Shown in pieces: positions 8,198 to 16,678 of a stretch of 64,000 bases of DNA. Numbering within the stretch: the stretch's first letter is position 1; every line of letters begins with the position of its first letter. Made by a program: the position numbers and the translations under genes. Origin of the DNA: Amycolatopsis sp. 195334CR (lineage in GTDB: Bacteria > Actinomycetota > Actinomycetes > Mycobacteriales > Pseudonocardiaceae); the NCBI RefSeq assembly GCF_017309385.1, contig NZ_JAFJMJ010000002.1, forward strand, positions 682,001 through 746,000, in the 5' to 3' direction. The notes below the pieces were generated by a model, which worked only from the letters and a program-made list of their open reading frames with translations, was not told the DNA's origin and made no database searches.

Positions 8198-9067
8198 TCA
8201 GCTGAGCTTCTTCTTGGCCTGCTTGGCCTTGCCCTTCGCCGTGCCGGCCGCGTTCTTGACCGCGGAGTAGGTGCCGTACAGCGCCGGGTCCGGCTTCGGC
8301 GCGGTGCCCGGGCCGCCCAGCGGTTCCGGGTCCATCAGGTACTCGATGGCGTCCTCACCGTCGCTCCAGCCGCCGGACGCGCCGTCGGGGCCGTCGGAGA
8401 GGTGCCAGATGGTGTTGTTGTGCGTCTGGTCTTCCTCGTCGAACAGGGCGTTGGGCGCGAACGGCGTGGCCTCCAGGCCGTCGGCCTCGAGTTCGGCGAT
8501 CGCGGCCAGCCACTGCTTCTGGTGGACGGTGTCCCTGGCGAGGTTGAACTTGAGCATTTCCTTCACGCCGGGGTCGTCGGTCATGTTGTACAACCGCGCG
8601 GTCTGCAACCGGCCCTGCGCCTCGGCGGCCGCGTTCGCGCGGAAGTCGGCCAGCAGGTTCCCGCTGGCCACGATGTAGGAGCCCATCCACGGCACGCCCT
8701 GGGCGTTGTTGGGCATCGCCCCGCCACCGGCCACGATCGCCTGCTGCGGGTCCATGCCACCCAGGACAGCGGCCATCACCGGGTCCTTGACCGCCTCCGC
8801 GGTGGCCGTCGCGGGTGCGCCTTCGAGCAGCCGGGCCACCATGGTCGCGAGCATCTCCACGTGCCCGATCTCCTCGGTGGCGGTGTCCATGATCAGGTCC
8901 TTGTACTTGCCCTCCATGCGGCAGTTCCAGCCCTGGAACAGGTACTGCATGGTCACCGTCATCTCGCCGTAGGCGCCGCCGATGAGTTCCTGCAGCTTCC
9001 GCGCGTAGAGCGCGTCGGGCTTTTCCGGCTTGGCTTCACACTGCAGCAATTTCGTATGCCGGAACAT
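8198..9067 (-). CDS. Manganese catalase
   Basis: A 289-residue non-haem catalase that dismutes hydrogen peroxide at a dimanganese site in a ferritin-like four-helix bundle. Metal-ligand segments are recognisable: the first-helix glutamate in GGAYGEMTVTMQYLFQGW, the EEIGHVEM ligand pair, and later AAAEAQGRLQTARLYNMTDD and RDTVHQKQW. A C-terminal lysine/alanine-rich tail (GTAKGKAKQAKKKLS) extends beyond the catalytic domain and could bind nucleic acid or another polyanion. The ATG at 9067 has AGGAGG 10 bases upstream; a longer ATG at 9103 has no such site. A degenerate stress-sigma promoter lies upstream, fitting an oxidative-stress role. Confidence 0.9.
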   Translation of the reverse strand: MFRHTKLLQCEAKPEKPDALYARKLQELIGGAYGEMTVTMQYLFQGWNCRMEGKYKDLIMDTATEEIGHVEMLATMVARLLEGAPATATAEAVKDPVMAAVLGGMDPQQAIVAGGGAMPNNAQGVPWMGSYIVASGNLLADFRANAAAEAQGRLQTARLYNMTDDPGVKEMLKFNLARDTVHQKQWLAAIAELEADGLEATPFAPNALFDEEDQTHNNTIWHLSDGPDGASGGWSDGEDAIEYLMDPEPLGGPGTAPKPDPALYGTYSAVKNAAGTAKGKAKQAKKKLS

Positions 9068-9108
9068 CGTGGGTGAACCTCCTGGAATCGGGAAGATGTC
9101 CACCCCGG

Positions 9109-9133
9109 CTTCCCGTGCTGAGGCCGTTCATGC
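9109..9133 (-). promoter_or_regulatory. Degenerate stress-sigma-type promoter of Mn catalase
   Basis: Minus strand GCAT (9133-9130), 15-base spacer, GGGAAG (9114-9109). It keeps the spacing but differs from the best -10 box; supported mainly by position and neighbours. Confidence 0.35.
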
Positions 9134-9163
9134 GCGTGGTTTCGCGGTTGGGCCGTTCGAGGC

Positions 9164-9188
9164 GTGTGAATCGTCCTCGCCGGGGAAT
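9164..9188 (+). promoter_or_regulatory. Degenerate stress-sigma-type promoter of DUF4383 gene
   Basis: GTGT (9164-9167), 15-base spacer, GGGAAT (9183-9188), 40 bases before the ATG at 9229. Confidence 0.4.
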
Positions 9189-9228
9189 GCCAGCACAGGT
9201 CAGCGAAAACCCTCGGAAGGGAGTTCCC

Positions 9229-9690
9229 ATGTCACGCCCCCACCAGCCCCCGGACACCGGTGCGGTGACCTCCCGGCGCACCCCGGTCCAGCTGGTTTCG
9301 ATGGTCTACGGCGTGGTGTTCCTGCTGGTCGGTGCCCTGGGCTTCGTGCCGGGGGTGACCACGGGGTTCGACACGCTCACCTTCGCCGGGCACGAGTCCT
9401 CGGCCCTGCTGCTCGGCGTGTTCGCCGTCTCCGTGCTGCACAACCTGGTGCACCTGCTGTTCGGCGTGGCGGGCCTGGTACTGGCGCGCACCCCGGCCGG
9501 GGCCCGCGGGTTCCTGATCGGCGGCGGAGTGATCTACCTGGTGCTGTGGCTCTACGGGCTGTTCATCGACCACGGTTCCTCGGCCAACTTCGTGCCGGTG
9601 AACGCCGCGGACAACTGGCTGCACCTCGGCCTGGCGGTGACCATGATCGCCTTCGGGCTGGCGCTCGGCCGGGGCCTGCGCCGCGCCTGA
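9229..9690 (+). CDS. DUF4383 family membrane protein
   Basis: A 153-residue protein with four predicted membrane helices (LVSMVYGVVFLLVGALGFV; ALLLGVFAVSVLHNLVHLLFGVAGLVLA; FLIGGGVIYLVLWLYGLFI; NWLHLGLAVTMIAFGLALG). The HNLVHLLFGVAGL and VPVNAADNWLHLGL segments are hallmarks of DUF4383, an uncharacterised actinobacterial family. The ATG at 9229 has GAAGGGAG upstream; the longer frame from 9073 is antisense to the catalase leader. It ends exactly where a truncated GAF regulator begins on the other strand. Confidence 0.85.
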   Translation: MSRPHQPPDTGAVTSRRTPVQLVSMVYGVVFLLVGALGFVPGVTTGFDTLTFAGHESSALLLGVFAVSVLHNLVHLLFGVAGLVLARTPAGARGFLIGGGVIYLVLWLYGLFIDHGSSANFVPVNAADNWLHLGLAVTMIAFGLALGRGLRRA

Positions 9691-10180
9691 GCCCCAGCTG
9701 CGCGGCCAGCATGCCGGAGGCGATGTTCACCTCGTCGTAGAAACCCGGCTCGCCGGGCCACGACCTCCGCTGGTGGTCCGCCACCAGCGCGGTCGTGGCC
9801 AGCTCGGCCAGTATCGAGGCGTCGGCCAGGTCCGCGCTGGTGAGCGTGCCTGGCCGGCGGCGGTAGAGCGTCAGCGTGCCCAGCCGGACCGCCCCGGCCA
9901 GCAACGGGAACGCGAACACGGCGCCGACGCCGCCGGCCGCGGCCTCCTCGGTGAAGCCCGGCCACCGGGACGCCGTCGCCAGCAGGTCGCCCGCCAGCAC
10001 CGGTTCCCCCGCTTCGAACGCGGCCACCCCCGGCCCTTCACCGACGGTGTATTGCAGTTCCTCCAGCGATTCCGCCCATTCGCCGCTGGCCGCGACCAGA
10101 TCCTGCGACAGCGTGCTCGTGCGCATCGTGACCGCCGCGGCGTCCACCCGCCACCACCGATCACGGCGTTGCCCGTCCAC
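9691..10180 (-). pseudogene. GAF-domain (GAF-ANTAR-type) regulator remnant lacking ANTAR
   Basis: Minus-strand reading shows a GAF sensor core: LEELQYTVGEGPGVAAFEAG, SRWPGFTEEAAAGGVGAVFAFPLL, RLGTLTLYRRRPGTLTSADLADAS, then FYDEVNIASGMLAAQLGL. That last segment normally opens an ANTAR RNA-binding domain, but similarity stops abruptly at about 9691, next to the stop codon of the DUF4383 gene; the frame continues only as antisense of that gene to a stop at 9563. The N-terminal part before the GAF core is also missing, the first plausible start being a GTG at 10180. Both ends therefore look deleted. A shortened product could still be made, but the output domain is gone. Confidence 0.65.
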
Positions 10181-10200
10181 CGCTTCCCACCCCCGCCCGC

Positions 10201-10225
10201 GCTTGAACCACTTCCCGCCGGGTAC
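10201..10225 (+). promoter_or_regulatory. Stress-sigma-type promoter of diiron-type gene
   Basis: GCTT (10201-10204), 15-base spacer, GGGTAC (10220-10225), 10 bases before the GTG at 10236. Good -10 box, weaker -35. Confidence 0.5.
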
Positions 10226-10235
10226 CCGAGCGCGC

Positions 10236-11240
10236 GTGACTAGAACGGCGACGATTTCCGCGCACCTCGCGGCAGAACTGCCCGCCCCACGTGGCCCGAT
10301 CTCGGCCGCGGTCCTGGACGTGCTGAGCGGACGGTGCCACGAGGAAGCACTCCGGGGCCCCACCATCGAGGATGCTTTCGGTGAAGACGTGCAACTGGCC
10401 CTGCACATTTGTTACGAGCTGCACTACCGCGGCTTCCGCGGAGTCGACCCCGAGTGGGAATGGGCGCCGGAACTGCTGCGGCTGCGCGCGGAGCTGGAAC
10501 GGGCCTTCGTTTCCGCGCTGCGCGAGGAGGTCCCCGGCGGTGACGACGTGGCGGGCGAACTGGACGCGCTGCTGGTCGAACCGGTGCCGGGCCGCGGGTT
10601 GAGCCACTTCCTCTGCGACGAAGCCGAATGGTGGCAGGTGCGGGAGTTCTTCGCGCACCGGTCTATCTACCACCTCAAGGAGGCCGATCCGCACGCCTGG
10701 GTCATCCCGCGGCTGTCCGGGCGGCCGAAGGCGGCACTGGTCGCGGTGGAGTTCGACGAGTTCGGCGGCGGGCACGCCGACCGGGTGCACGCGCAGCTGT
10801 ACGCGGATCTCCTCGACGCGGCCGGGCTGTCGTCGCGCTACCTGCACTACCTGGAGAGCGCGCCGGCGTGCATGCTCGCCGTGGTCAACCTGATGTCGCT
10901 GTTCGGCCTGCACCGGCGGTGGCGCGGCGCGCTGGTCGGGCACTTCACCGCCGCCGAGATCACCACCGGGCCCAGCGCGCAGCGACTGGAGAAGGGGCTG
11001 ACCCGCCTCGGCGCGGCGCCGGAGTGCCGCCGGTTCTACACCGAGCACATCGAAGCGGACGCCGTGCACGAGCAGGTGATGCGGCACGAGGTCGTGGGCG
11101 GCCTGCTCGCGCAGGAGCCGGAGCTGGCCGCGGACATCGTGTTCGGCGTCCAGGCCACGGAACTGCTGGAGGGGCGCTTCGCCGAGCACGTGCTGGGGCG
11201 GTGGGCGCACGGGCGGTCGTCCTCGCGCTCAACCGGCTGA
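10236..11240 (+). CDS. Iron-containing redox enzyme family (haem-oxygenase-like diiron fold)
   Basis: A 334-residue protein of the TENA/haem-oxygenase-like 'iron-containing redox enzyme' family. Candidate metal ligands are spread through helical segments, including HICYELHYRGFRGVD, FFAHRSIYHLKEADPHAW, EFDEFGGGHADRVHAQLY and YTEHIEADAVHEQVM, a Glu/His-rich pattern usual for a carboxylate-bridged diiron site. Substrate unknown. The GTG at 10236 gives a full-length protein directly downstream of a GCTT-N15-GGGTAC promoter. Its end overlaps the convergent CDGSH gene by 12 bases; family members often neighbour a CDGSH protein and a methyltransferase, as here. Confidence 0.8.
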   Translation: MTRTATISAHLAAELPAPRGPISAAVLDVLSGRCHEEALRGPTIEDAFGEDVQLALHICYELHYRGFRGVDPEWEWAPELLRLRAELERAFVSALREEVPGGDDVAGELDALLVEPVPGRGLSHFLCDEAEWWQVREFFAHRSIYHLKEADPHAWVIPRLSGRPKAALVAVEFDEFGGGHADRVHAQLYADLLDAAGLSSRYLHYLESAPACMLAVVNLMSLFGLHRRWRGALVGHFTAAEITTGPSAQRLEKGLTRLGAAPECRRFYTEHIEADAVHEQVMRHEVVGGLLAQEPELAADIVFGVQATELLEGRFAEHVLGRWAHGRSSSRSTG

Positions 11241-11441
11241 GTCCTGGCGGACCCGCTTGCGGTGGCTGGTGTCGCACAACGGGAACCGCTTGCTGCGGCG
11301 GCACGCGCAGACCGCGACCATGAACCGGTCGCAGTGCTGCGTGGTGCCGTCCGGCAGGACCAATTCGACCGGTCCTTCGACCAGGATCGGGCCGCCGGGC
11401 TCGACGATGACGCGGCGACGGTGTTCAGGCTCGTCCGGCAC
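11229..11441 (-). CDS. CDGSH iron-sulfur protein
   Basis: A 70-residue protein with one CDGSH-type [2Fe-2S] site. The cluster motif reads CACRRSKRFPLCDTSH, giving three cysteines and one histidine as ligands (C-x-C...C-D-x-S-H). The N-terminal part, PILVEGPVELVLPDGTTQHCDRFMVAVC, is a small beta structure seen in short bacterial members. Likely role: electron transfer or Fe-S handling, perhaps serving the convergent diiron protein. It overlaps the methyltransferase stop by 17 bases and is co-transcribed with it from the 12171-12195 promoter. Confidence 0.88.
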   Translation of the reverse strand: MPDEPEHRRRVIVEPGGPILVEGPVELVLPDGTTQHCDRFMVAVCACRRSKRFPLCDTSHRKRVRQDSAG

Positions 11442-12111
11442 GGATCACCACCAGGTCCTCGTACCTGCGGCCGGCCGGGATCAGCCCGGCGCGCTCCAGG
11501 AACGCCGCCCGCGACTGCATCACCGGGCCGAAGGGGTTGCGCTGGCGCGCGACCTCGTCGGCCACCAAGCCCGACGAGCGCAGCAGTTCCAGTGTGGTGT
11601 CCACTCCGGACACATCCGAGTGCACCAGTAGCAGCTGCCCCGACGGCCGCAGCAACCGCGGCGCCAGCAGGCACAGCGGGTCGAGCAGCGCCCGGCCGTC
11701 GGCACCCGCGTCCCAGCACCGCGCGCGGCCGCTGGGCACCGCGGTGGTGGCGGGCACGTAGGGCGGATTGGCCAGCACCAGATCGAAGGTGCCGTCGAAG
11801 TCCACAAAGGAGCGTCGGTGCACGCGGGCCGGTAGCCCGAGGCGCCGGGCGTTGAGCCGGGCGGTGAGCACCGCGCGCCGGGAGATGTCGATGGCGGTGA
11901 CCTCGGTGCAACCGCGCCGCGCGGCGCTCATGGCCAGCGCGCCGGTGCCGGTGCAGACGTCCAGGACGCGGGCCGCCGGCGGCAGTTCCGTCCGCGACAG
12001 CACCGAAGCCAGCAATCGGGTGTCCGCCTGGGGCTGGTACACCCCGGGCAACCGGACCAGGCCCGCGGTGTCCGAAGTGGTCCGTGGACGGGCCGTCTGC
12101 GTGGTGGCCAT
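11425..12111 (-). CDS. HemK2/MTQ2-like NPPY methyltransferase
   Basis: A 228-residue class I methyltransferase. SAM motif I is VLDVCTGTGALAMSAARRG; the acidic residue of motif II is in AIDISRRA; the catalytic motif is NPPYVP, typical of N5-glutamine or N6-adenine methyltransferases. It lacks the N-terminal domain of PrmC and so fits the short HemK2/MTQ2 class. Substrate unproven. It is first in a two-gene unit with the CDGSH protein, and its ATG at 12111 follows a clear stress-type promoter. Confidence 0.82.
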   Translation of the reverse strand: MATTQTARPRTTSDTAGLVRLPGVYQPQADTRLLASVLSRTELPPAARVLDVCTGTGALAMSAARRGCTEVTAIDISRRAVLTARLNARRLGLPARVHRRSFVDFDGTFDLVLANPPYVPATTAVPSGRARCWDAGADGRALLDPLCLLAPRLLRPSGQLLLVHSDVSGVDTTLELLRSSGLVADEVARQRNPFGPVMQSRAAFLERAGLIPAGRRYEDLVVIRAGRA

Positions 12112-12170
12112 GAGGCACTCCTGGGACGTCGGGTGACACGACCACCGTCGACCGTGCCGGAAGCCCCGGA

Positions 12171-12195
12171 ATACCCCAAGATCTCCGGCCGAACC
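12171..12195 (-). promoter_or_regulatory. Stress-sigma-type promoter of methyltransferase-CDGSH unit
   Basis: Minus strand GGTT (12195-12192), 15-base spacer, GGGTAT (12176-12171), 59 bases upstream of the ATG at 12111. Confidence 0.65.
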
Positions 12196-12208
12196 GTCCG
12201 CCGGGGAA

Positions 12209-13012
12209 CTATCCGTCCAATTCGGAGTGCCTGCTGGTCAGCGTTTCGGCGAGCTGCCCCAGCTTCACGTTGAGTTCCTGGGAAGTGCGGCGCAGCACGT
12301 CGAAGGCCTCCTCGGCGGTGCAGCCGCGCCGGGCCATCAGGATGCCCTTGGCCTGCCCGATGACGTCGCGCGACTCGATGGCCCGCCGCAGTTGCGCCTC
12401 GCGCAACTCGGCCTGGTCGCGCAGGTCGACACGGGCGAGGGCCAGGGTGGCGTGGGTGGCCAGCAGCAGGGCGAGTTCGTGCGCGTTGGCGGGGAGCGCG
12501 CCCGCCGCACGGGAGTAGATGTTCAGCGCCGCGATGGGCGCGGAGGTGGGGTTGCCGGGCAGCAATGTGGTGGACAGCACGGCGGAGACGCCGCGGTCGG
12601 CGGCCTGGGGGCCGAACTCGGGCCACGCCGGTTCGCGGCCGAGGTCGTCGGTGCGGATGTACCCCGGGCCGGTCGCCTCGGCGGCGGTCAGGCACGGGCC
12701 TTCCCCGGTGCGGTACTGCAGCTGGTCCAGTTCGGTGGCGAGCGGATCGGTCTCCACCGGGGTTTCGTAGCGGCCGTCCTCGGTGCGGAAGGTGACCGAC
12801 ACCAGGTCCGCGCCCGGCACCACGCCGTGGGACGCGGTGACCACGCGTTCGAGCACCTCGTGCGCGGTCGACGCGGCCAGCAGCGTGTGGGTCAGCTGCG
12901 CGAACTGCCCGGCCAGCAGGCCTTCGCCGAAGAACGCGGCCGTCGGCTCGGCGTGCCGGGCGTAGCTGGTGAACTCGGCCTTCTCCTGGCCCCAGTCCTG
13001 TTCGGTGGTCAT
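12209..13012 (-). CDS. GAF-ANTAR transcription antitermination regulator
   Basis: A 267-residue cytoplasmic regulator. A GAF sensor domain spans roughly 35-185 (LDQLQYRTGEGPCLTAAEA, DLGREPAWPEFGPQAADRGVSA, APIAALNIYSRAAGAL), followed by a complete C-terminal ANTAR RNA-binding domain at about 200-260 (LRRAIESRDVIGQAKGILMARRGCTAEEAFDVLRRTSQ). ANTAR proteins bind paired hairpins in nascent RNA to prevent termination; the sensed ligand is unknown. It is the only intact member among four GAF/ANTAR-type genes in the window. It lies 16 bases from the end of the epimerase gene on the same strand, so it may share that transcript. Confidence 0.9.
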   Translation of the reverse strand: MTTEQDWGQEKAEFTSYARHAEPTAAFFGEGLLAGQFAQLTHTLLAASTAHEVLERVVTASHGVVPGADLVSVTFRTEDGRYETPVETDPLATELDQLQYRTGEGPCLTAAEATGPGYIRTDDLGREPAWPEFGPQAADRGVSAVLSTTLLPGNPTSAPIAALNIYSRAAGALPANAHELALLLATHATLALARVDLRDQAELREAQLRRAIESRDVIGQAKGILMARRGCTAEEAFDVLRRTSQELNVKLGQLAETLTSRHSELDG

Positions 13013-13028
13013 GCTTGCTCACCTGCCT

Positions 13029-13988
<960 letters not shown>

Positions 13989-13996
13989 GTCCCGGG

Positions 13997-14021
13997 GTGT
14001 ACCCGGCGAGCGGCCGGGTAT
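13997..14021 (+). promoter_or_regulatory. Stress-sigma-type promoter at head of glycan cluster
   Basis: GTGT (13997-14000), 15-base spacer, GGGTAT (14016-14021), 8 bases before the ATG at 14030. It is interleaved with the minus-strand promoter at 13999-14023. Confidence 0.5.
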
Positions 14022-14023
14022 GC
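13999..14023 (-). promoter_or_regulatory. Stress-sigma-type promoter of epimerase, interleaved
   Basis: Minus strand GCAT (14023-14020), 15-base spacer, GGGTAC (14004-13999), 10 bases before the ATG at 13988. The two opposing promoters overlap almost completely, so only one polymerase could bind at a time. Confidence 0.5.
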
Positions 14024-14029
14024 GGGGGC

Positions 14030-14905
14030 ATGCGCGTTCTGCTGACGGGGTGGCCGAGTTTCGTGGACGGGGAGGCCACCGCCGGTGACGTGTTGAGCCT
14101 CCGCTCGGTGCGGGCCGCGCTGGCCGGCGCCGGGATCGACACCGAGACCGCGTGGAGCCCGGTGTTCCGGCCCGACGGGCTGCGGCTGGAGGACGCCGAC
14201 CCGGCGCGGTACTCCGATGTGGTCTTCGTCTGCGGACCGGCACACGGCCCCCAGGTGCGGCGGCTGCACGAGCGGTTCCCGGACTGCCGCCGCATCGCCG
14301 CCGGGGTGTCGGTGCTCAATCCGGACGATCCGGCGGTGACCGGGTTCCACCGGGTGTTCGCCCGCGACGAGCCCGGTGGTGCGCGGCCGGATCTGGCGTG
14401 GCACGTGGGCACCGACCACACCCCGGTGATCGGCGTGGCGCTGGCTCCCGGGCAGCGCGAGTACGGCGGGAAGCGGCGGCACGACGTGGTGCACGCGGCG
14501 CTGGGGGAGTGGCTGACCACGCTGGACTGCGCGCGGTTGCCGCTGGACACCCGGCTCGACACCCGGGACTGGCGTAACTGCGCGACGCCGGACCAGTTCG
14601 CCTCGCTGGTGTCCCGGCTGGACGCGCTGGTCACCACCCGGCTGCACGGACTGGTGTTCGGCCTGCGGGCCGGGATCCCGGTGCTGGCGGTCGATCCGGT
14701 GGCTGGCGGGGGCAAGGTGTCCGCACAGGCCCGCGTACTGGGCTGGCCCGCACTGGTCGGGGCCGAGTCGGCGGTCGAACCCGGCGCGCTGGACCACTGG
14801 TGGGCGTGGTGCCTGTCCGAGCGCGGCCGGGTGGTGGCGCGCCGCCGCCCGCCGGAGGCCGCGGTGCTGGACGAACTCGTGAGCGGCCTGCGGGAGCGGT
14901 CATGA
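14030..14905 (+). CDS. Polysaccharide pyruvyl transferase family protein
   Basis: A 291-residue protein of the CsaB/WcaK-like polysaccharide pyruvyltransferase family, which adds pyruvate ketals to sugars. The family-defining C-terminal segment is clear: SRLDALVTTRLHGLVFGLRAGIPVLAVDP followed by GGGKVSAQARVLGWP. An N-terminal Rossmann-like half starts MRVLLTGWPSFVDGEATAGD. It is the first gene of a long plus-strand series and its stop overlaps the next start (ATGA). Some members are not pyruvyl transferases, so the donor is inferred. Confidence 0.75.
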   Translation: MRVLLTGWPSFVDGEATAGDVLSLRSVRAALAGAGIDTETAWSPVFRPDGLRLEDADPARYSDVVFVCGPAHGPQVRRLHERFPDCRRIAAGVSVLNPDDPAVTGFHRVFARDEPGGARPDLAWHVGTDHTPVIGVALAPGQREYGGKRRHDVVHAALGEWLTTLDCARLPLDTRLDTRDWRNCATPDQFASLVSRLDALVTTRLHGLVFGLRAGIPVLAVDPVAGGGKVSAQARVLGWPALVGAESAVEPGALDHWWAWCLSERGRVVARRRPPEAAVLDELVSGLRERS

Positions 14906-15729
14906 AGACGACCGTGGTGATCGCGACCCGCAACCGGGCCGGCGAACTGGCGCGAACCCTGCGCGAACTCGCCGCGCTGCGACCGCCGCCGCCGGTCATC
15001 GTGGTGGACAACGCGTCGACCGACGACTCCGCCGAAGTGGCCCGCGCGGCGGGCGCGCGATTGCTCGCCCTGCCGCGGAACCTCGGTGCGTCGGCGCGGA
15101 ACCTCGGTGTCGCGGCCGCGCGCACGCCGTACGTCGCGTTCAGCGACGACGATTCGTGGTGGGCACCGGACGCGCTGGCCAAGGCGGAGCAGTTGTTCGA
15201 CCGGCACCCCCGGCTCGGCCTGATCGCCGGGAAAACGTTGGTGGGGCCGGAGAACCGGCCCGATCCGGTGGTGGAACTGATGGCGCGCAGCCCGCTCGGC
15301 CGGGACCCGGGTGCCCCGGGCCCCTCGGTACTGGGGTTCCTGGCCTGCTCGGCGCTCGTGCGCGTTCAGTCCTATTCGGACTGTGGTGGCTTCGACCCGC
15401 TGCTCCACTTCGGCGCGGAGGAGAAGCTGCTGTCCTACGACCTCGCCGCCCGCGGCTGGCAGCTGTGCTACGTCGAGGAGATCGTGGCGCACCACCACCC
15501 GTCGCCGTCGCGCATGCCCGCCGAGCGTCGACGGCGGCTGGAGGAACGCAACAACCTGTTGATCAGCTGGCTCCGCCGGAACCCGCGAAACTGCCTGGCC
15601 GCAACGGTTTCCACCTCGCCACGCGCCCTCGCCGGGGCCGCGCGGCGGCTGCCGGGGGTTTGGCGGCGACGGCGGCGGCTGCCCCGGGAAGTGGAAGCCC
15701 GAGTCCGGCTGCTGGAGGGAGACCGATGA
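14902..15729 (+). CDS. Glycosyltransferase family 2 (copy 1 of tandem pair)
   Basis: A 275-residue inverting GT-A glycosyltransferase. The N-terminal nucleotide-sugar site is TTVVIATRNRAGELARTL; the DxD-type motif is AFSDDDSWW near residue 80; GGFDPLLHFGAEEKLLSYDLA is the acceptor-side ED-like motif. The basic tail suggests membrane association. It is paralogous to the next gene over its whole length (VVIATRNR / VVIITRDR; LPRNLGASARNLGVAAARTPYVAFSDDD / AERNLGALGRNLAVSRITTPYVAFCDDD), so a local duplication is likely. Overlaps both neighbours by 4 bases. Confidence 0.88.
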   Translation: MKTTVVIATRNRAGELARTLRELAALRPPPPVIVVDNASTDDSAEVARAAGARLLALPRNLGASARNLGVAAARTPYVAFSDDDSWWAPDALAKAEQLFDRHPRLGLIAGKTLVGPENRPDPVVELMARSPLGRDPGAPGPSVLGFLACSALVRVQSYSDCGGFDPLLHFGAEEKLLSYDLAARGWQLCYVEEIVAHHHPSPSRMPAERRRRLEERNNLLISWLRRNPRNCLAATVSTSPRALAGAARRLPGVWRRRRRLPREVEARVRLLEGDR

Positions 15730-16613
15730 GGACGACCGTGGTGATCATCACCCGTGACCGGTGCGCGGAGCTGCGGCGAACCTTGACGCAGATGACCGCT
15801 TTGCCCGATGCCGCGCCGATCGTGGTGGTGGACAACGGTTCCACCGACGGAACCGCGGACCTGGCCCGCGAACGCTTCCCCGGGGTCGAACTGATCCGCG
15901 CCGAGCGCAACCTCGGCGCGCTCGGCCGCAACCTCGCGGTGAGCCGGATCACCACGCCGTACGTGGCGTTCTGCGACGACGACACCCGCTGGCAACCCGG
16001 GGCGCTGACCAGGGCGGCGGAGCTGCTCGACGCGCACCCCGGCCTGGCCTCGGTGACCGGGCGCTGCCTGGTCGAACCGGAGCTCACCGAGGACCCGATC
16101 ACCCCGGAACTGCGGTACTCCCCGGTGCGCGGCCCGGACTGGCTGCCCGGCCCGGCGTTGCTCGGCGTGATGGCCGGGCTGTCGATGTTCCGGGTGAGCG
16201 CGTTCGAAGAAGTCGGCGGCTTCTCCCGGCGGATGTGGTTCGGCGGTGAGGAGGAACTGCTCGCGCTCGACCTCGCCGCGGCGGGCTGGTGGATGTGCTG
16301 GGCCGAGGACGTGGTGGTGCACCACGCCCCGTCGACGGCGCGGGACCCCCGGCGGCGAAGGCAGCTCGGGATCCGCAATACGTTGTGGACACTGTGGTTG
16401 CGGCGTCCGGTGCGCAGCGCGTGGCGGCGCACGCGGACCGTGCTCGGCTCGGCCCCGCGTGACCGGTACACCGCCGGTGCGGTCGTGGCGGCGCTTCGCG
16501 GCCTGCCCTGGGTCCTCCGGTCGCGACGGGTGGTCCCCGCGGCGGTCGAGGCCGGGCTGGTCGACCTGGAGGAGTCGCAGCGGGCTTCGGTGGCCCGGCG
16601 CTACGTCGGCTGA
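15726..16613 (+). CDS. Glycosyltransferase family 2 (copy 2 of tandem pair)
   Basis: A 295-residue GT2 enzyme, second of the tandem pair. Key segments are TTVVIITRDRCAELRRTL, VVVDNGSTDGTADLA, the catalytic-metal motif FCDDDTRW and GGFSRRMWFGGEEELLALDLAAAGWWM. The C-terminal 60 residues are arginine and tryptophan rich, suggesting a peripheral contact with the membrane. Start ATG at 15726 overlaps the preceding stop by 4 bases. Donor and acceptor unknown. Confidence 0.88.
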   Translation: MRTTVVIITRDRCAELRRTLTQMTALPDAAPIVVVDNGSTDGTADLARERFPGVELIRAERNLGALGRNLAVSRITTPYVAFCDDDTRWQPGALTRAAELLDAHPGLASVTGRCLVEPELTEDPITPELRYSPVRGPDWLPGPALLGVMAGLSMFRVSAFEEVGGFSRRMWFGGEEELLALDLAAAGWWMCWAEDVVVHHAPSTARDPRRRRQLGIRNTLWTLWLRRPVRSAWRRTRTVLGSAPRDRYTAGAVVAALRGLPWVLRSRRVVPAAVEAGLVDLEESQRASVARRYVG

Positions 16614-16678
16614 CCACGCACGCAAAGCAATTGGCCGATTCGGTGTTTAGTCCACCCGGGGCCGTCAACTCCTTCACC

